Assembly (NCBI GenBank): GCA_937139495.1
Contig: CAKZQC010000015.1
Span: 120,455 to 184,454 of the forward strand
DNA length: 64,000 bases
Direction of reading: 5' to 3'
Origin: an uncultured Saprospiraceae bacterium
Lineage (GTDB): Bacteria; Bacteroidota; Bacteroidia; Chitinophagales; Saprospiraceae
The translations under genes were made by a program, and so were the position numbers. The notes under the pieces are model-generated. The model did not search any database and had not been told where the DNA came from. It saw nothing but the letters and a program-made list of their open reading frames with translations. Shown in pieces: positions 34,772 to 43,179 of this stretch; the first letter of the stretch is position 1; every line of letters starts with the position of its first letter.

Positions 34772-36415
34772 ATGGAGACTCCTATCAAGATAGACTTAGA
34801 GTTTAATAAAAATGAAGATACCAACAAATTGGACGTATCCAAAATGCGTCATTTGTTCAAAAAAATAGCCTTGGGTGGTGGCGAAAAAAAAATCGCCAAA
34901 CAACACAGCCGCGGCAAACTAACTGCTAGAGAACGCATTGATTATTTGATCGATAAAGAAAGCGAATTTTTGGAGTTAGGAGCGTTTGCAGGACATGAAA
35001 TGTATGCAGAACATGGTGGTTGTCCTGCTGGTGGCGTAGTCGGTGGTATCGGTTATGTCAAGGGCAGACAGTGCATGATTGTAGCCAATGATGCGACCGT
35101 CAAAGCTGGTGCTTGGTTTCCGATTACAGGCAAAAAGAATTTGAGATTTCAGGAAATAGCCATGGAAAATAGACTGCCTATTATCTACTTGGTGGATTCG
35201 GCAGGGGTTTATTTGCCTATGCAAGATGAGATATTTGCCGACAAGGAACACTTTGGCAGAATGTTCCGCAACAATGCGAAAATGTCTAGCATGGGAATCC
35301 CTCAGATTTCGGCTATCATGGGCAGTTGTGTAGCAGGTGGAGCATATTTGCCGATTATGTCCGACGAGGCATTGATTGTAGAAGGAACAGGTTCTATCTT
35401 TTTGGCAGGTCCTTATTTGGTCAAAGCCGCTATCGGTGAGACCGTGGATAAAGAAACGTTGGGCGGAGCCAAAACACAGTCGGAAATATCAGGTGTAACG
35501 GATTATAATATGCCTGATGACAAAACGTGTTTGGATACTATTCGTGACTTAGTAGATAAATTTGGGTCGTTTGAGAAAGCAGGATTCTCTAGAGAAAAAC
35601 CAGCTTTGCCGAAAGAAGATATGGGGCAAATTTATGGTGTGTTGCCAGCAGAACGCACCAAGCCATACAACTCCAAAGAGATTATAAAAAGACTAGTTGA
35701 TAATTCTGAATTTACAGAATATAAAGAGGATTATGGCAAAACGATTACTTGTGCTTATGCTCGTATCGACGGCTGGGCAGTAGGTATTGTGGGCAATAAT
35801 CGCCAAATCGTAAAGAATGCCAAAGGCGAAGTGCAGTTTGGTGGCGTTATTTATTCGGATTCTGCCGATAAAGCCGCTCGTTTTATCATGAATTGCAACC
35901 AAAAGAAGATTCCGTTGGTCTTTTTGCATGATGTGACTGGGTTTATGGTGGGTACTCGCTCGGAGCATGGTGGTATCATCAAGGACGGTGCTAAAATGGT
36001 GTCGGCAGTGTCGAACTCGACCGTTCCTAAGTTTTCGATTGTGATCGGCAACTCGTATGGAGCAGGTAACTACGCCATGTGTGGCAAAGCCTACGATCCT
36101 CGCTTGATCGTAGCATGGCCAAGTGCCAAAATTGCGGTGATGGGTGGCTCGCAAGCTGCCAAAGTATTGCTACAAATACAAACAGCTTCCATGAAAGCAA
36201 AAGGCGAAGAGATTACTGAGGAAGAACAAAACGCCCTACTCGACAAAATTACGGCTCGCTACGACGAGCAAACGACGCCTTATTATGCAGCGGCTCGCCT
36301 TTGGGTAGATGCTATCATCGACCCACTCGAAACGCGCAAAGTGATTTCGATGGGTATCGAAGCGGCTAATAATGCTCCTGTGGAGAAATTTAATCCTGGT
36401 ATTATTCAGACTTAG
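34772..36415 (+). CDS. Acyl-CoA carboxylase beta subunit (methylcrotonyl/propionyl-CoA type)
   Basis: 547 residues, with two crotonase-like carboxyltransferase halves. The N half shows GGCPAGGVVGGIGYVKGRQC, VDSAGVYLPMQDEIF and GSCVAGGAYLPIMSDE. The C half shows FLHDVTGFMVGTRSEHGGII and NSYGAGNYAMCGKAYDP. The D-S-A-G-V-Y-L-P block is closest to methylcrotonyl-CoA carboxylase (leucine breakdown), but propionyl or other acyl substrates are possible. It transfers carboxyl from biotin to acyl-CoA in the cytoplasm. The biotin carboxylase/BCCP alpha subunit is not in the window, so the enzyme is encoded at split loci. Confidence 0.93.
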   Translation: METPIKIDLEFNKNEDTNKLDVSKMRHLFKKIALGGGEKKIAKQHSRGKLTARERIDYLIDKESEFLELGAFAGHEMYAEHGGCPAGGVVGGIGYVKGRQCMIVANDATVKAGAWFPITGKKNLRFQEIAMENRLPIIYLVDSAGVYLPMQDEIFADKEHFGRMFRNNAKMSSMGIPQISAIMGSCVAGGAYLPIMSDEALIVEGTGSIFLAGPYLVKAAIGETVDKETLGGAKTQSEISGVTDYNMPDDKTCLDTIRDLVDKFGSFEKAGFSREKPALPKEDMGQIYGVLPAERTKPYNSKEIIKRLVDNSEFTEYKEDYGKTITCAYARIDGWAVGIVGNNRQIVKNAKGEVQFGGVIYSDSADKAARFIMNCNQKKIPLVFLHDVTGFMVGTRSEHGGIIKDGAKMVSAVSNSTVPKFSIVIGNSYGAGNYAMCGKAYDPRLIVAWPSAKIAVMGGSQAAKVLLQIQTASMKAKGEEITEEEQNALLDKITARYDEQTTPYYAAARLWVDAIIDPLETRKVISMGIEAANNAPVEKFNPGIIQT

Positions 36416-36446
36416 GAGGTAGAAATATATCTTTTTTGAGGTAGAG

Positions 36447-36488
36447 TAGCAGTCAATAGAGATTCTCTGTTGACTGCTATTTTTTTTG
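36447..36488 (+). terminator. Terminator of the carboxylase gene
   Basis: TAGCAGTCAATAGAGA pairs with TCTGTTGACTGCTA over TTC with one bulge, followed by a run of eight Ts, 32 nt past the stop. Confidence 0.9.
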
Positions 36489-36510
36489 TTGAAATGAAAA
36501 TAAGGAAGGT

Positions 36511-37119
36511 ATGTCACATTTAGATAGCTTAAGGTACACCAATGCTCCTAGGGGGGGATTTCATTCAATGAGTGATACCTTATTTATCATTTCGAACTAT
36601 AAAGGAAAAATAAAAAGACTTTTAAATATAGATATTAGTCCATTGTATGAAGACCCTCAAGAACATTCGCTTTCAGATGCTTGTATCAAGGAATTAGATG
36701 GATTGCATAATCTTCAAACGATTAAGAAATGTCTTCAGCAATTAATTACAACAATTGAAAACGATGCTATTATTAAAGCAACAATGAAAAAGATACTGAC
36801 GGATATTGTTGATGATTTTTATCCTGATGCTCAAAAATGGAGAAATTATAATTTGATAAGACAAAAAAGAGAGCAATATTTGAGAGAACAAAAAATCACG
36901 AATGGCATTTTTTGTAAGCACTGTCCTGACTATGGCAAGCTTTGTATGGCAGAAGGGGAATGCTTGATAGAGCAAAAGGAAACAGTCGTTATTGATTTTT
37001 TTTCTTCGCTGTACGAAAGTGTTAATCAACTTGTGAAAGAATTAAAAGACTACCTAGGTTTTGTGATAGCAGCAGAAGAGCAAGGTGCTACAAAAGTATT
37101 TTGGGTATCTATCTATTAA
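36511..37119 (+). CDS. Hypothetical protein with a four-Cys motif
   Basis: 202 residues, soluble. It is helical with many Lys, Ile and Asp residues. Near the C-terminus, C135-x2-C138-x6-C145-x5-C151 forms a compact cluster able to bind zinc or an iron-sulfur centre. I do not recognise the family. Starts at 36511 or 36568 (MSDTLFIISNYKG) are both possible. The DNA is AT-rich compared with the carboxylase gene before it. It precedes the WG-repeat gene by 24 nt on the same strand, so they may be cotranscribed. Confidence 0.65.
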   Translation: MSHLDSLRYTNAPRGGFHSMSDTLFIISNYKGKIKRLLNIDISPLYEDPQEHSLSDACIKELDGLHNLQTIKKCLQQLITTIENDAIIKATMKKILTDIVDDFYPDAQKWRNYNLIRQKREQYLREQKITNGIFCKHCPDYGKLCMAEGECLIEQKETVVIDFFSSLYESVNQLVKELKDYLGFVIAAEEQGATKVFWVSIY

Positions 37120-37143
37120 TTATATTTCAATAAAACTATTACA

Positions 37144-38076
37144 ATGAAATTTACTATTTTTTCTCTGCTACTTACTTTATTAGTGACGACAGTAGCGGTT
37201 AATACAGTTGCTGCACAATCGTTTACTATCAAAAAAAAGAAAGGATTGTATGGAGTCAAGGATAAAAAAACAAAGCTCGACATTGTACCTTATGAGTATG
37301 ATGCGATAGAAGAAATTGGAATAGAAAAAACGTTTTTTATACTAACTAAAAATAACAAACAAGGAATTGTAGATGCTGCTGGCAATGTGATTTTTCCAAT
37401 CAATTGTGATAGTATCCTGCCTACGGTTGCGACTGTTTTAACTGATTTTCGCGTCTTTAGAGGTGATAAGATAGGATACATCAACGACTCTGGATATTAC
37501 TTGCCAATAATATATCAGACCATCAAAAAAGAGCAGTACAAAAAGAAATTAATTGTACAGAAAGAAAATAAATGGGGTGTTTTGGAAGAAGATGGCAAAA
37601 TAATTTACGATTTTGAATACGATGATATTTTAAGTTATACAGAAAATTATCTTTGTGCAAAGAAAGATGGGGAGTGGTTGGGTATAAAAGATAATCAAAT
37701 TATACACAGAGGGGAAGAAGTCGTTTTTGAGAAGCCCGATGAGCTAGCTTATGTATTAGTTTGTGCAGATGTAACGGATAATAAAGAACGAGAAAAGTGT
37801 ACAGAAGCACACTTGCTGAAAACTGTGGTGTTTAAAAATATAGTATATCCAGAGAAAGCAAAGATTGATGGAATTGAAGGTATGCTTGTAATGACTTACG
37901 AAATAGATACAGAAGGAAATGTAGGTAAGGTGACTGTTATGAGAGATGTCAAGGGCTATTTCGAGGAAGAAGGGAAACGACTAATTTCACTTTACCCTAA
38001 GTTTGTTCCTGCTACTCATGAAGGTAAGCTTGTCAAATCTATCAGGGTACAGGCACTTCGATTCAAATTAGATTAA
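37144..38076 (+). CDS. Secreted WG-repeat protein with TonB C-terminal-like domain
   Basis: 310 residues. A Sec signal peptide ends near V-A-A-Q (about 25). Five degenerate WG repeats follow (KKGLYGVKDK, KQGIVDAAGN, DKIGYINDSG, NKWGVLEEDG, GEWLGIKDN). The C-terminal 85 residues match the TonB C-terminal fold (IVYPEKAKIDGIEGMLVMTY, IDTEGNVGKVTVMRDVKG). There is no N-terminal membrane anchor as in true TonB, so it is probably a periplasmic protein whose TonB-like domain binds other envelope proteins. WG repeats serve protein interaction. The combination with a cleavable signal is unusual but seen in Bacteroidota. Confidence 0.82.
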   Translation: MKFTIFSLLLTLLVTTVAVNTVAAQSFTIKKKKGLYGVKDKKTKLDIVPYEYDAIEEIGIEKTFFILTKNNKQGIVDAAGNVIFPINCDSILPTVATVLTDFRVFRGDKIGYINDSGYYLPIIYQTIKKEQYKKKLIVQKENKWGVLEEDGKIIYDFEYDDILSYTENYLCAKKDGEWLGIKDNQIIHRGEEVVFEKPDELAYVLVCADVTDNKEREKCTEAHLLKTVVFKNIVYPEKAKIDGIEGMLVMTYEIDTEGNVGKVTVMRDVKGYFEEEGKRLISLYPKFVPATHEGKLVKSIRVQALRFKLD

Positions 38077-38086
38077 TGGCAAGTAA

Positions 38087-38233
38087 GCTGGAAATTTTAT
38101 TGCGATACAAATAGATACTGAAATCAAAGCTAGTATAGACGCAGAACGCCGCCAAAAAGAAAAACGAGAGCAGCAGGTGGCTTTGCTCAAAAAAGTATAT
38201 CGTCAGTTTTGGGGCTTGGGTTACTTTTTCTGA
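38087..38233 (+). pseudogene. Possible gene remnant, 48 codons without a start
   Basis: After TAA at 38084, an open frame encodes a charged helical segment (DAERRQKEKREQQVALLKK) and ends GLGYFF. There is no ATG or GTG at its beginning. It resembles the tail of a lost gene. The short length leaves chance as an alternative. Confidence 0.3.
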
Positions 38234-38488
38234 TTTTGTTTAGGAAATAGAAGTGGAAATAGTTTTTGTAAGATAGCTTACATCTATGTAATTCTACAAT
38301 CAAAAAAAAGCAACGTTCCTACTCCAATCCACAATAAAAATAGTAACTTTAGAGGCTAATCTACCAAGGGTAGATTGGCTTTTTTTATGGAGCGACAGGA
38401 GTCGTTCAGTCTCAGAAATTTAGCAAAAACAACAACAGGCAATGGTACGGAATACCAACCTAATGAGTTGGAATGACTATTATAAACA
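38234..38488. other. Intergenic region before the ion channel gene
   Basis: Together with the remnant at 38087-38233 this is a 412-nt stretch without an intact gene. Apart from the terminator hairpin at 38354 I see only AT-rich sequence and a small GCGAC/GTCG hairpin near 38390. Confidence 0.5.
38354..38387 (+). terminator. Terminator hairpin upstream of the ion channel gene
   Basis: AATCTACC and GGTAGATT around AAG, then GGC and a run of seven Ts. It would end transcription from the WG-repeat gene. Confidence 0.8.
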
Positions 38489-39331
38489 ATGAACTTAATT
38501 CGACGATTTTTTCTCAATGATAGCAATATTCTAGCACTCGTGCTGCTCAACGCTATTGTTATCTTTTTGCAGGGCTTTCGCCCAACTGAAATTGATAAAG
38601 AATATCTGCATTTATTTATGTTGATAGACGATATTATTTCTATTATATTCTTAGTAGAACTCGTTGTCAAAAGCCGCTATTATGGTTGGAAAAACTACAT
38701 AGAATCCAACTGGAATAAACTTGATGTATTGTTGGTTGGGCTATCGGTGCCACCCTTGCTATTGTATGCTTTTGCTGTTGACGGAACACACTTAGGCTTT
38801 TTTATGATTTTTAGAGTGTTGCGGGTGTTTAAGTTCTTCCGATTTGTTAAGTTTTTTCCAGACATGGATCACATCATCCGTTCGGTTCGTTTGGCGATTA
38901 AGGCTTCCTTTTCGGTATTGGCAGGCTTTGTTTTGCTAGTGTTTATCATTGCGATTATGTCTTGCTATTTTTACCAAGAGCTAGCACCAGAGTACTTTGG
39001 CAATCCTATTTTGTCTTGTTACAGTATATTCAAGATATTCACGATAGAAGGCTGGAATACTATTCCAGATCAGATTTGCGAAAAGCCTGACGTAGATTTA
39101 TTTACCGCTTTTATGACTAAGACTTATTTTGTGGTGCTACTCTTTATGGGCGGAATCTATGGCTTATCTATTGTTAATTCTATCTTTGTAGATGCGATGG
39201 TTAGCGATAACAACGAGGAACTTGAGCATCAAGTGAAAGGTATAGAAAAAGAGATGCAGCAACTGCATACCAAAATAGACAAAATTGTATCCATTATAGA
39301 AAATCAAAACAATGAGCAAAGCAATAGCTAA
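38489..39331 (+). CDS. Voltage-gated-type ion channel of the bacterial sodium channel group
   Basis: 280 residues with six membrane segments. S4 reads F-R-V-L-R-V-F-K-F-F-R-F-V-K, with the regular Arg/Lys spacing of a voltage sensor. The pore loop carries T185-I-E187-G-W189-N190-T-I, keeping the filter Glu and Trp of NaChBac-type channels (TLESW) but with Gly and Asn at the neighbouring positions. A coiled coil (about 235-275, ELEHQVKGIEKEMQQLHTKI) fits tetramer assembly. It should carry Na+ or possibly Ca2+ across the inner membrane. The end overlaps the nucleoside phosphorylase gene by 20 nt, so the two are coupled. Confidence 0.88.
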   Translation: MNLIRRFFLNDSNILALVLLNAIVIFLQGFRPTEIDKEYLHLFMLIDDIISIIFLVELVVKSRYYGWKNYIESNWNKLDVLLVGLSVPPLLLYAFAVDGTHLGFFMIFRVLRVFKFFRFVKFFPDMDHIIRSVRLAIKASFSVLAGFVLLVFIIAIMSCYFYQELAPEYFGNPILSCYSIFKIFTIEGWNTIPDQICEKPDVDLFTAFMTKTYFVVLLFMGGIYGLSIVNSIFVDAMVSDNNEELEHQVKGIEKEMQQLHTKIDKIVSIIENQNNEQSNS

Positions 39332-40193
39332 TTCCGAATTAATTCTTAATGCCGACGGCAGTATTTATCATCTTGGCTTACGCCCCGAACATCTTGCTTC
39401 TACGGTTATCACGGTAGGTGATCCGCAGCGAGTCGAAAAGGTATCTTCTTACTTTGACGAAATTACATTCAAGCAGCAGAAAAGAGAATTTGTAACACAT
39501 ACTGGGCGCATGGGCAACCAGCACATCACGGTTATTGCCACAGGAATTGGTACGGACAATATTGATATTGTATTCAATGAGTTAGATGCGTTAGTTAATA
39601 TTGATTTTGAAACTCGCTTGCCGAAGGAAAAGCACACCGCTTTGGATATTATTCGTATTGGTACTTCGGGGTCTATTCGTGCCGACTTACCGATAGATAA
39701 TTTTTTAGTATCTAATTATGCGATAGGTCTAGAAGGCTTGATGCTTTTTTATGCTCAACAGCAATCAGAAGAAGAAATAACTTTGAAGCAAAATTTTGCC
39801 GATTATCTCAAAAAGCAAAACTTTGATTTCCCAATTCCTCCTACTATCCAAAAAGCGTCGGATAAACTCCTTCAAAAGTTCCAAACATCGAATTGGAATC
39901 AAGGCATTACGCTAACGGCTACAGGTTTTTATGCTCCACAAAATAGACAGTTGAGAGCGACCTCTGTTGTGGCAGATTTATTTGATGTGGTACACGATTT
40001 TGAGTACCAAGATTTGAATATTACGAACCTAGAAATGGAAACGGCAGGTATTTATGGGCTGTCTCGCATACTCGGGCATCATGCTATTTCGCTCAATGCT
40101 ATTTTGGCGAATCGTCCTACGGGCAAATTTACCAATGACCCTAAAGGCATGGAAGAACGTATTATTGAAGCAGCTTTTAAAGCATTGTTTTAG
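39312..40193 (+). CDS. Nucleoside phosphorylase (uridine-phosphorylase-like)
   Basis: 293 residues of the PNP/UDP family. The N-terminal V-G-D-P-Q-R-V binds phosphate, IATGIGTDNIDIVFNEL and IRIGTSGSIRADLPI form the core, and N-L-E-M-E-T-A-G contacts the ribose. It splits a nucleoside with phosphate into base and ribose-1-phosphate in the cytoplasm. Uridine is the best guess from the Bacteroidota proteins it resembles, but base specificity is not certain. The ATG lies inside the ion channel coding region (20-nt overlap in another frame). Confidence 0.9.
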   Translation: MSKAIANSELILNADGSIYHLGLRPEHLASTVITVGDPQRVEKVSSYFDEITFKQQKREFVTHTGRMGNQHITVIATGIGTDNIDIVFNELDALVNIDFETRLPKEKHTALDIIRIGTSGSIRADLPIDNFLVSNYAIGLEGLMLFYAQQQSEEEITLKQNFADYLKKQNFDFPIPPTIQKASDKLLQKFQTSNWNQGITLTATGFYAPQNRQLRATSVVADLFDVVHDFEYQDLNITNLEMETAGIYGLSRILGHHAISLNAILANRPTGKFTNDPKGMEERIIEAAFKALF

Positions 40194-40211
40194 AGGGTTT
40201 CAGTAAAGTAG

Positions 40212-40252
40212 AAGGGCAAATATTCTAGTCATAGAATAGTTGCCCTTTTTTA
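40212..40252. terminator. Bidirectional terminator between the phosphorylase and oxidoreductase genes
   Basis: AAGGGCAA and TTGCCCTT flank an inner ATTCTA/TAGAAT stem over GTCA, followed by T5. It sits between two convergent genes. Confidence 0.88.
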
Positions 40253-40260
40253 GTTTTACA

Positions 40261-41253
40261 TCACAAACGAGCCGCTTTAGCTCGCTCCTCATGTGCCTTC
40301 ATCTCATCAATAATCCAATACGCCAGCTCCAACGCTTTGCGACCATCGTCCAGCGTTACTTTGGTAGGTTTATCTTCCAATATACTATTGGCTAGACTCT
40401 GCAATTCGGACTGAATGGCATTGTTCGGAATCGTTTCGGGCATGGCGATTTCTATGAAACGTTTGCCTTTGGCGGTGTCTAGTTCCATTAGGTTGGCGGT
40501 AGTGTCTTCGTCACTTTCGTGCAATCGAACAACTTCTGTCTTTTTGTCCAAAAAGTCAACACTCAAATAAGCGTCAGGTTGAAAAATACGCAGTTTACGC
40601 ATATTTTTCATAGAAAGGCGGCTAGCCGTAATATTGACAACCGCACCATTCTCAAACTCTAAACGAGCATTGCAAATATCAGCAGAATGACTTACAATAG
40701 CTACACCACTTGCCTGTACCGATCGAACTTTGTACGGTATCAATTGCAATATAATATCCAAGTCATGAATCATCAAATCTAATACGACTGATACATCTGT
40801 TCCTCTTGGGTTGAATAATGCTAAACGATGGGCTTCTATGAACATCGGCTGCATCGGCATGGATTCTATTGCCAAAAAAGCAGGATTGAAACGCTCCACA
40901 TGACCCACTTGTGCCTTGATGTTTTTGGCATTCGCCAAACTACAAAGCTGTTGAGCTTGCTCAATCGTGTGCGTAATTGGTTTTTCGACAAAAAGATGCT
41001 TGCCTGCTGCAATAACTTGACTTGCCAACTCAAAATGACTAACGGTAGGCGTCACAATATCCACAACATCAGCAGCAGCAATCAAATCCGAAGGATTATC
41101 AAAAGGCAAAACACCAAACTCTTTGGCTACTTTTTGGCATACTTTATCGTCTTGGTCATAGACTCCAATGAGTTCATATTGATCAATCAATCCAATACAT
41201 TTCAAGTGAATTTTGCCAAGGTGACCCAATCCAATAACGGCTATTTTGAGCAT
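40261..41253 (-). CDS. Gfo/Idh/MocA-family NAD(P)-dependent oxidoreductase
   Basis: 330 residues from the ATG at 41253. A 16-codon longer frame overlaps the pckA terminator, so the inner start MLKIAVIGLGHLGKIH is better. The Rossmann G-x-G-x-x-G loop is right at the N-terminus, E-K-P-I-T is the conserved catalytic Lys/Pro motif near residue 95, and D-L-M-I-H-D-L-D holds the active-site His. These enzymes oxidise or reduce sugars or other cyclic substrates in the cytoplasm; the substrate cannot be told here. It lies after pckA on the same strand, but a hairpin separates them. Confidence 0.9.
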   Translation of the reverse strand: MLKIAVIGLGHLGKIHLKCIGLIDQYELIGVYDQDDKVCQKVAKEFGVLPFDNPSDLIAAADVVDIVTPTVSHFELASQVIAAGKHLFVEKPITHTIEQAQQLCSLANAKNIKAQVGHVERFNPAFLAIESMPMQPMFIEAHRLALFNPRGTDVSVVLDLMIHDLDIILQLIPYKVRSVQASGVAIVSHSADICNARLEFENGAVVNITASRLSMKNMRKLRIFQPDAYLSVDFLDKKTEVVRLHESDEDTTANLMELDTAKGKRFIEIAMPETIPNNAIQSELQSLANSILEDKPTKVTLDDGRKALELAYWIIDEMKAHEERAKAARL

Positions 41254-41272
41254 GATTTTATTTTTATAAAAA

Positions 41273-41311
41273 AACCTCAAATCTACCTGCGAAACAGACA
41301 AATTTGAGGTT
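41273..41311 (-). terminator. pckA terminator
   Basis: AACCTCAAAT and ATTTGAGGTT with a 19-nt apical region, followed on the minus strand by a U-run. It is 27 nt past the pckA stop and just upstream of the oxidoreductase start. Confidence 0.75.
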
Positions 41312-41337
41312 AGTTATTGCAATACAAATAATATTAC

Positions 41338-42954
41338 TTAGGCATTGGCATTAGTAGTCGCTGTAGGAGCGGCTGCCAATATTTCTTCGTTTGCTTTACT
41401 TTTGTATTTTTCAAAGTTTTTGACAAAAGAATCTGCCAATGATTGTGCTTTCGCATCATAGGCTGCTTTATCTTCCCAAGTATTTCTTGGGTTCAAAATT
41501 TCCGTAGGAACATTAGGACAGTTAGAAGGCATTCTCAAACCAAAAATCGGTTGTGTTTTGTAATTAGCATTTGCTAGTTCTCCATTGAGTGCAGCAGTAA
41601 TTAATGCACGTGTATATTTCAACGGCATACGGTTGCCTGTGCCATAAGCACCACCTGACCAACCAGTGTTGACCAACCAAACATTTACGTTATTCTCTTT
41701 CATTCTTTTACCCAACATTTCTGCGTATTGTGTAGGGTGTAGGGGCAAGAATGGAGCTCCAAAACAAGCTGAAAATACGGTTACAGGCTCTGTAATACCT
41801 GCTTCTGTACCTGCTACTTTGGCAGTATAACCCGAAATAAAGTGATACATTGCTTGACCAGCAGTCAACTTAGAGATGGGAGGCAAGACGCCAAAAGCAT
41901 CACAAGTCAAAAAGAAAACGTTTTCTGGTGTACCGCCTTTAGAAGGCGTACGGATATTTTCAATATGATGTATCGGGTACGATACACGTGTATTTTGTGT
42001 GATAGAAGTATCGCTATAATCAGGCGTACGAGTACCTTCTTTAAACTTGATGTTTTCTAAGATAGCACCAAACTTAATGGCACCATAGATTTCTGGTTCT
42101 TTTTCTGCCGAAAGATCAATAGTTTTGGCATAACAACCACCTTCAAAATTAAAAACACCTTCATCTGACCAACCGTGTTCGTCGTCTCCGATCAATCCAC
42201 GGTTTTTGTCTGCTGAAAGTGTTGTTTTGCCTGTTCCTGACAAGCCAAAAAATACGGCAGTGTCGCCTTTTTTGCCCACATTGGCAGAACAGTGCATCGA
42301 AAGTACGCCTCTGTTGTGTGGCAATTCGTAGTTAAGCACGGAGAAAATTCCTTTTTTGATTTCGCCTGTATAACCCGTTCCACCAATCAAAATAATCTTG
42401 CGTGTAAAATTGATAACCGCAAAATTGTGTTGGCGAGTACCATCGGTAGCAGGATCTGCCATGAAAGTTGGTGCACAAACAATATTCCACTCTGGCGTAG
42501 CATTTTGGATTTCCTTGTCCGTCGGGCGCAAGAACATATTATTGGCAAACATAGCCGACCAAGGTTTTTCGGCTATTAGACGCAAGTTCAATCTATAATT
42601 GTCATCAGCACAAGCGTAAGCATCTCTGATATACACTTCTTTGCCACCAAGATGAGCAATTACTTTATTATATAAGGTATCAAATTTATCACTATCAAAA
42701 GGCATGTTAATCGCATTCCAATCGACGGTGTTCTCCGTAGTACTGTCTTTGACTATAAAACGATCCTTAGGCGAACGCCCTGTGAATTCTCCCGTTTTGA
42801 TAGTCAACGCTCCCGTGTCTGACAAAACTCCCTCGCCCATAGTGATGGTACGTTCCATTAATTTAGAAACTGGCAAATTCCAGTTGGCAGTAACGTCTTT
42901 TAGACCAAGAGTAGATAAGTCTGCTTGGGGATTTTTAAGACCTATATTTTTCAT
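41338..42954 (-). CDS. pckA: ATP-dependent phosphoenolpyruvate carboxykinase
   Basis: 538 residues, the normal length for the ATP-type enzyme. The kinase P-loop G-L-S-G-T-G-K-T-T-L-S (about 240-250) and the metal-binding L-I-G-D-D-E-H-G-W are intact. R-S-P-K-D-R-F binds substrate, and NTGWSGGAYGTGNRM lies near the end. It converts oxaloacetate and ATP to phosphoenolpyruvate and CO2, the entry to gluconeogenesis. It is preceded by a 225-nt gap with a candidate promoter and has its own terminator. Confidence 0.97.
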   Translation of the reverse strand: MKNIGLKNPQADLSTLGLKDVTANWNLPVSKLMERTITMGEGVLSDTGALTIKTGEFTGRSPKDRFIVKDSTTENTVDWNAINMPFDSDKFDTLYNKVIAHLGGKEVYIRDAYACADDNYRLNLRLIAEKPWSAMFANNMFLRPTDKEIQNATPEWNIVCAPTFMADPATDGTRQHNFAVINFTRKIILIGGTGYTGEIKKGIFSVLNYELPHNRGVLSMHCSANVGKKGDTAVFFGLSGTGKTTLSADKNRGLIGDDEHGWSDEGVFNFEGGCYAKTIDLSAEKEPEIYGAIKFGAILENIKFKEGTRTPDYSDTSITQNTRVSYPIHHIENIRTPSKGGTPENVFFLTCDAFGVLPPISKLTAGQAMYHFISGYTAKVAGTEAGITEPVTVFSACFGAPFLPLHPTQYAEMLGKRMKENNVNVWLVNTGWSGGAYGTGNRMPLKYTRALITAALNGELANANYKTQPIFGLRMPSNCPNVPTEILNPRNTWEDKAAYDAKAQSLADSFVKNFEKYKSKANEEILAAAPTATTNANA

Positions 42955-43104
42955 TGTTTCTTTTTTTGAGATAGTATTGCCAAAGGCAAAATGACGAAGC
43001 TAGCAACGTCGGTAATTGACTATCGTTAAATTAGTAAATGAATAAAGAATGGAACATTCCAATAGAGGAACGACCATTCTCACTTATTTTGAATTGTCTC
43101 TGGA

Positions 43105-43112
43105 CAAATGTA
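43105..43112 (-). promoter_or_regulatory. Candidate -7 box (TACATTTG, minus strand) upstream of pckA
   Basis: An exact TAnnTTTG match on the minus strand, 150 nt before the pckA start in the 225-nt gap that also contains no gene. A -33 TTTG is not clear. Confidence 0.35.
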
Positions 43113-43179
43113 GTAATTTTTTTAAAAATAGCAGGCTTTTTAGGTGCCTTTTTGGCAAATGCTCTATTGCAGAAAAGCC

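Noticed and set aside
41254..41301. 16-codon N-terminal extension of the Gfo/Idh/MocA oxidoreductase
   Set aside because: It overlaps the pckA terminator stem and precedes the family's normal Rossmann start.
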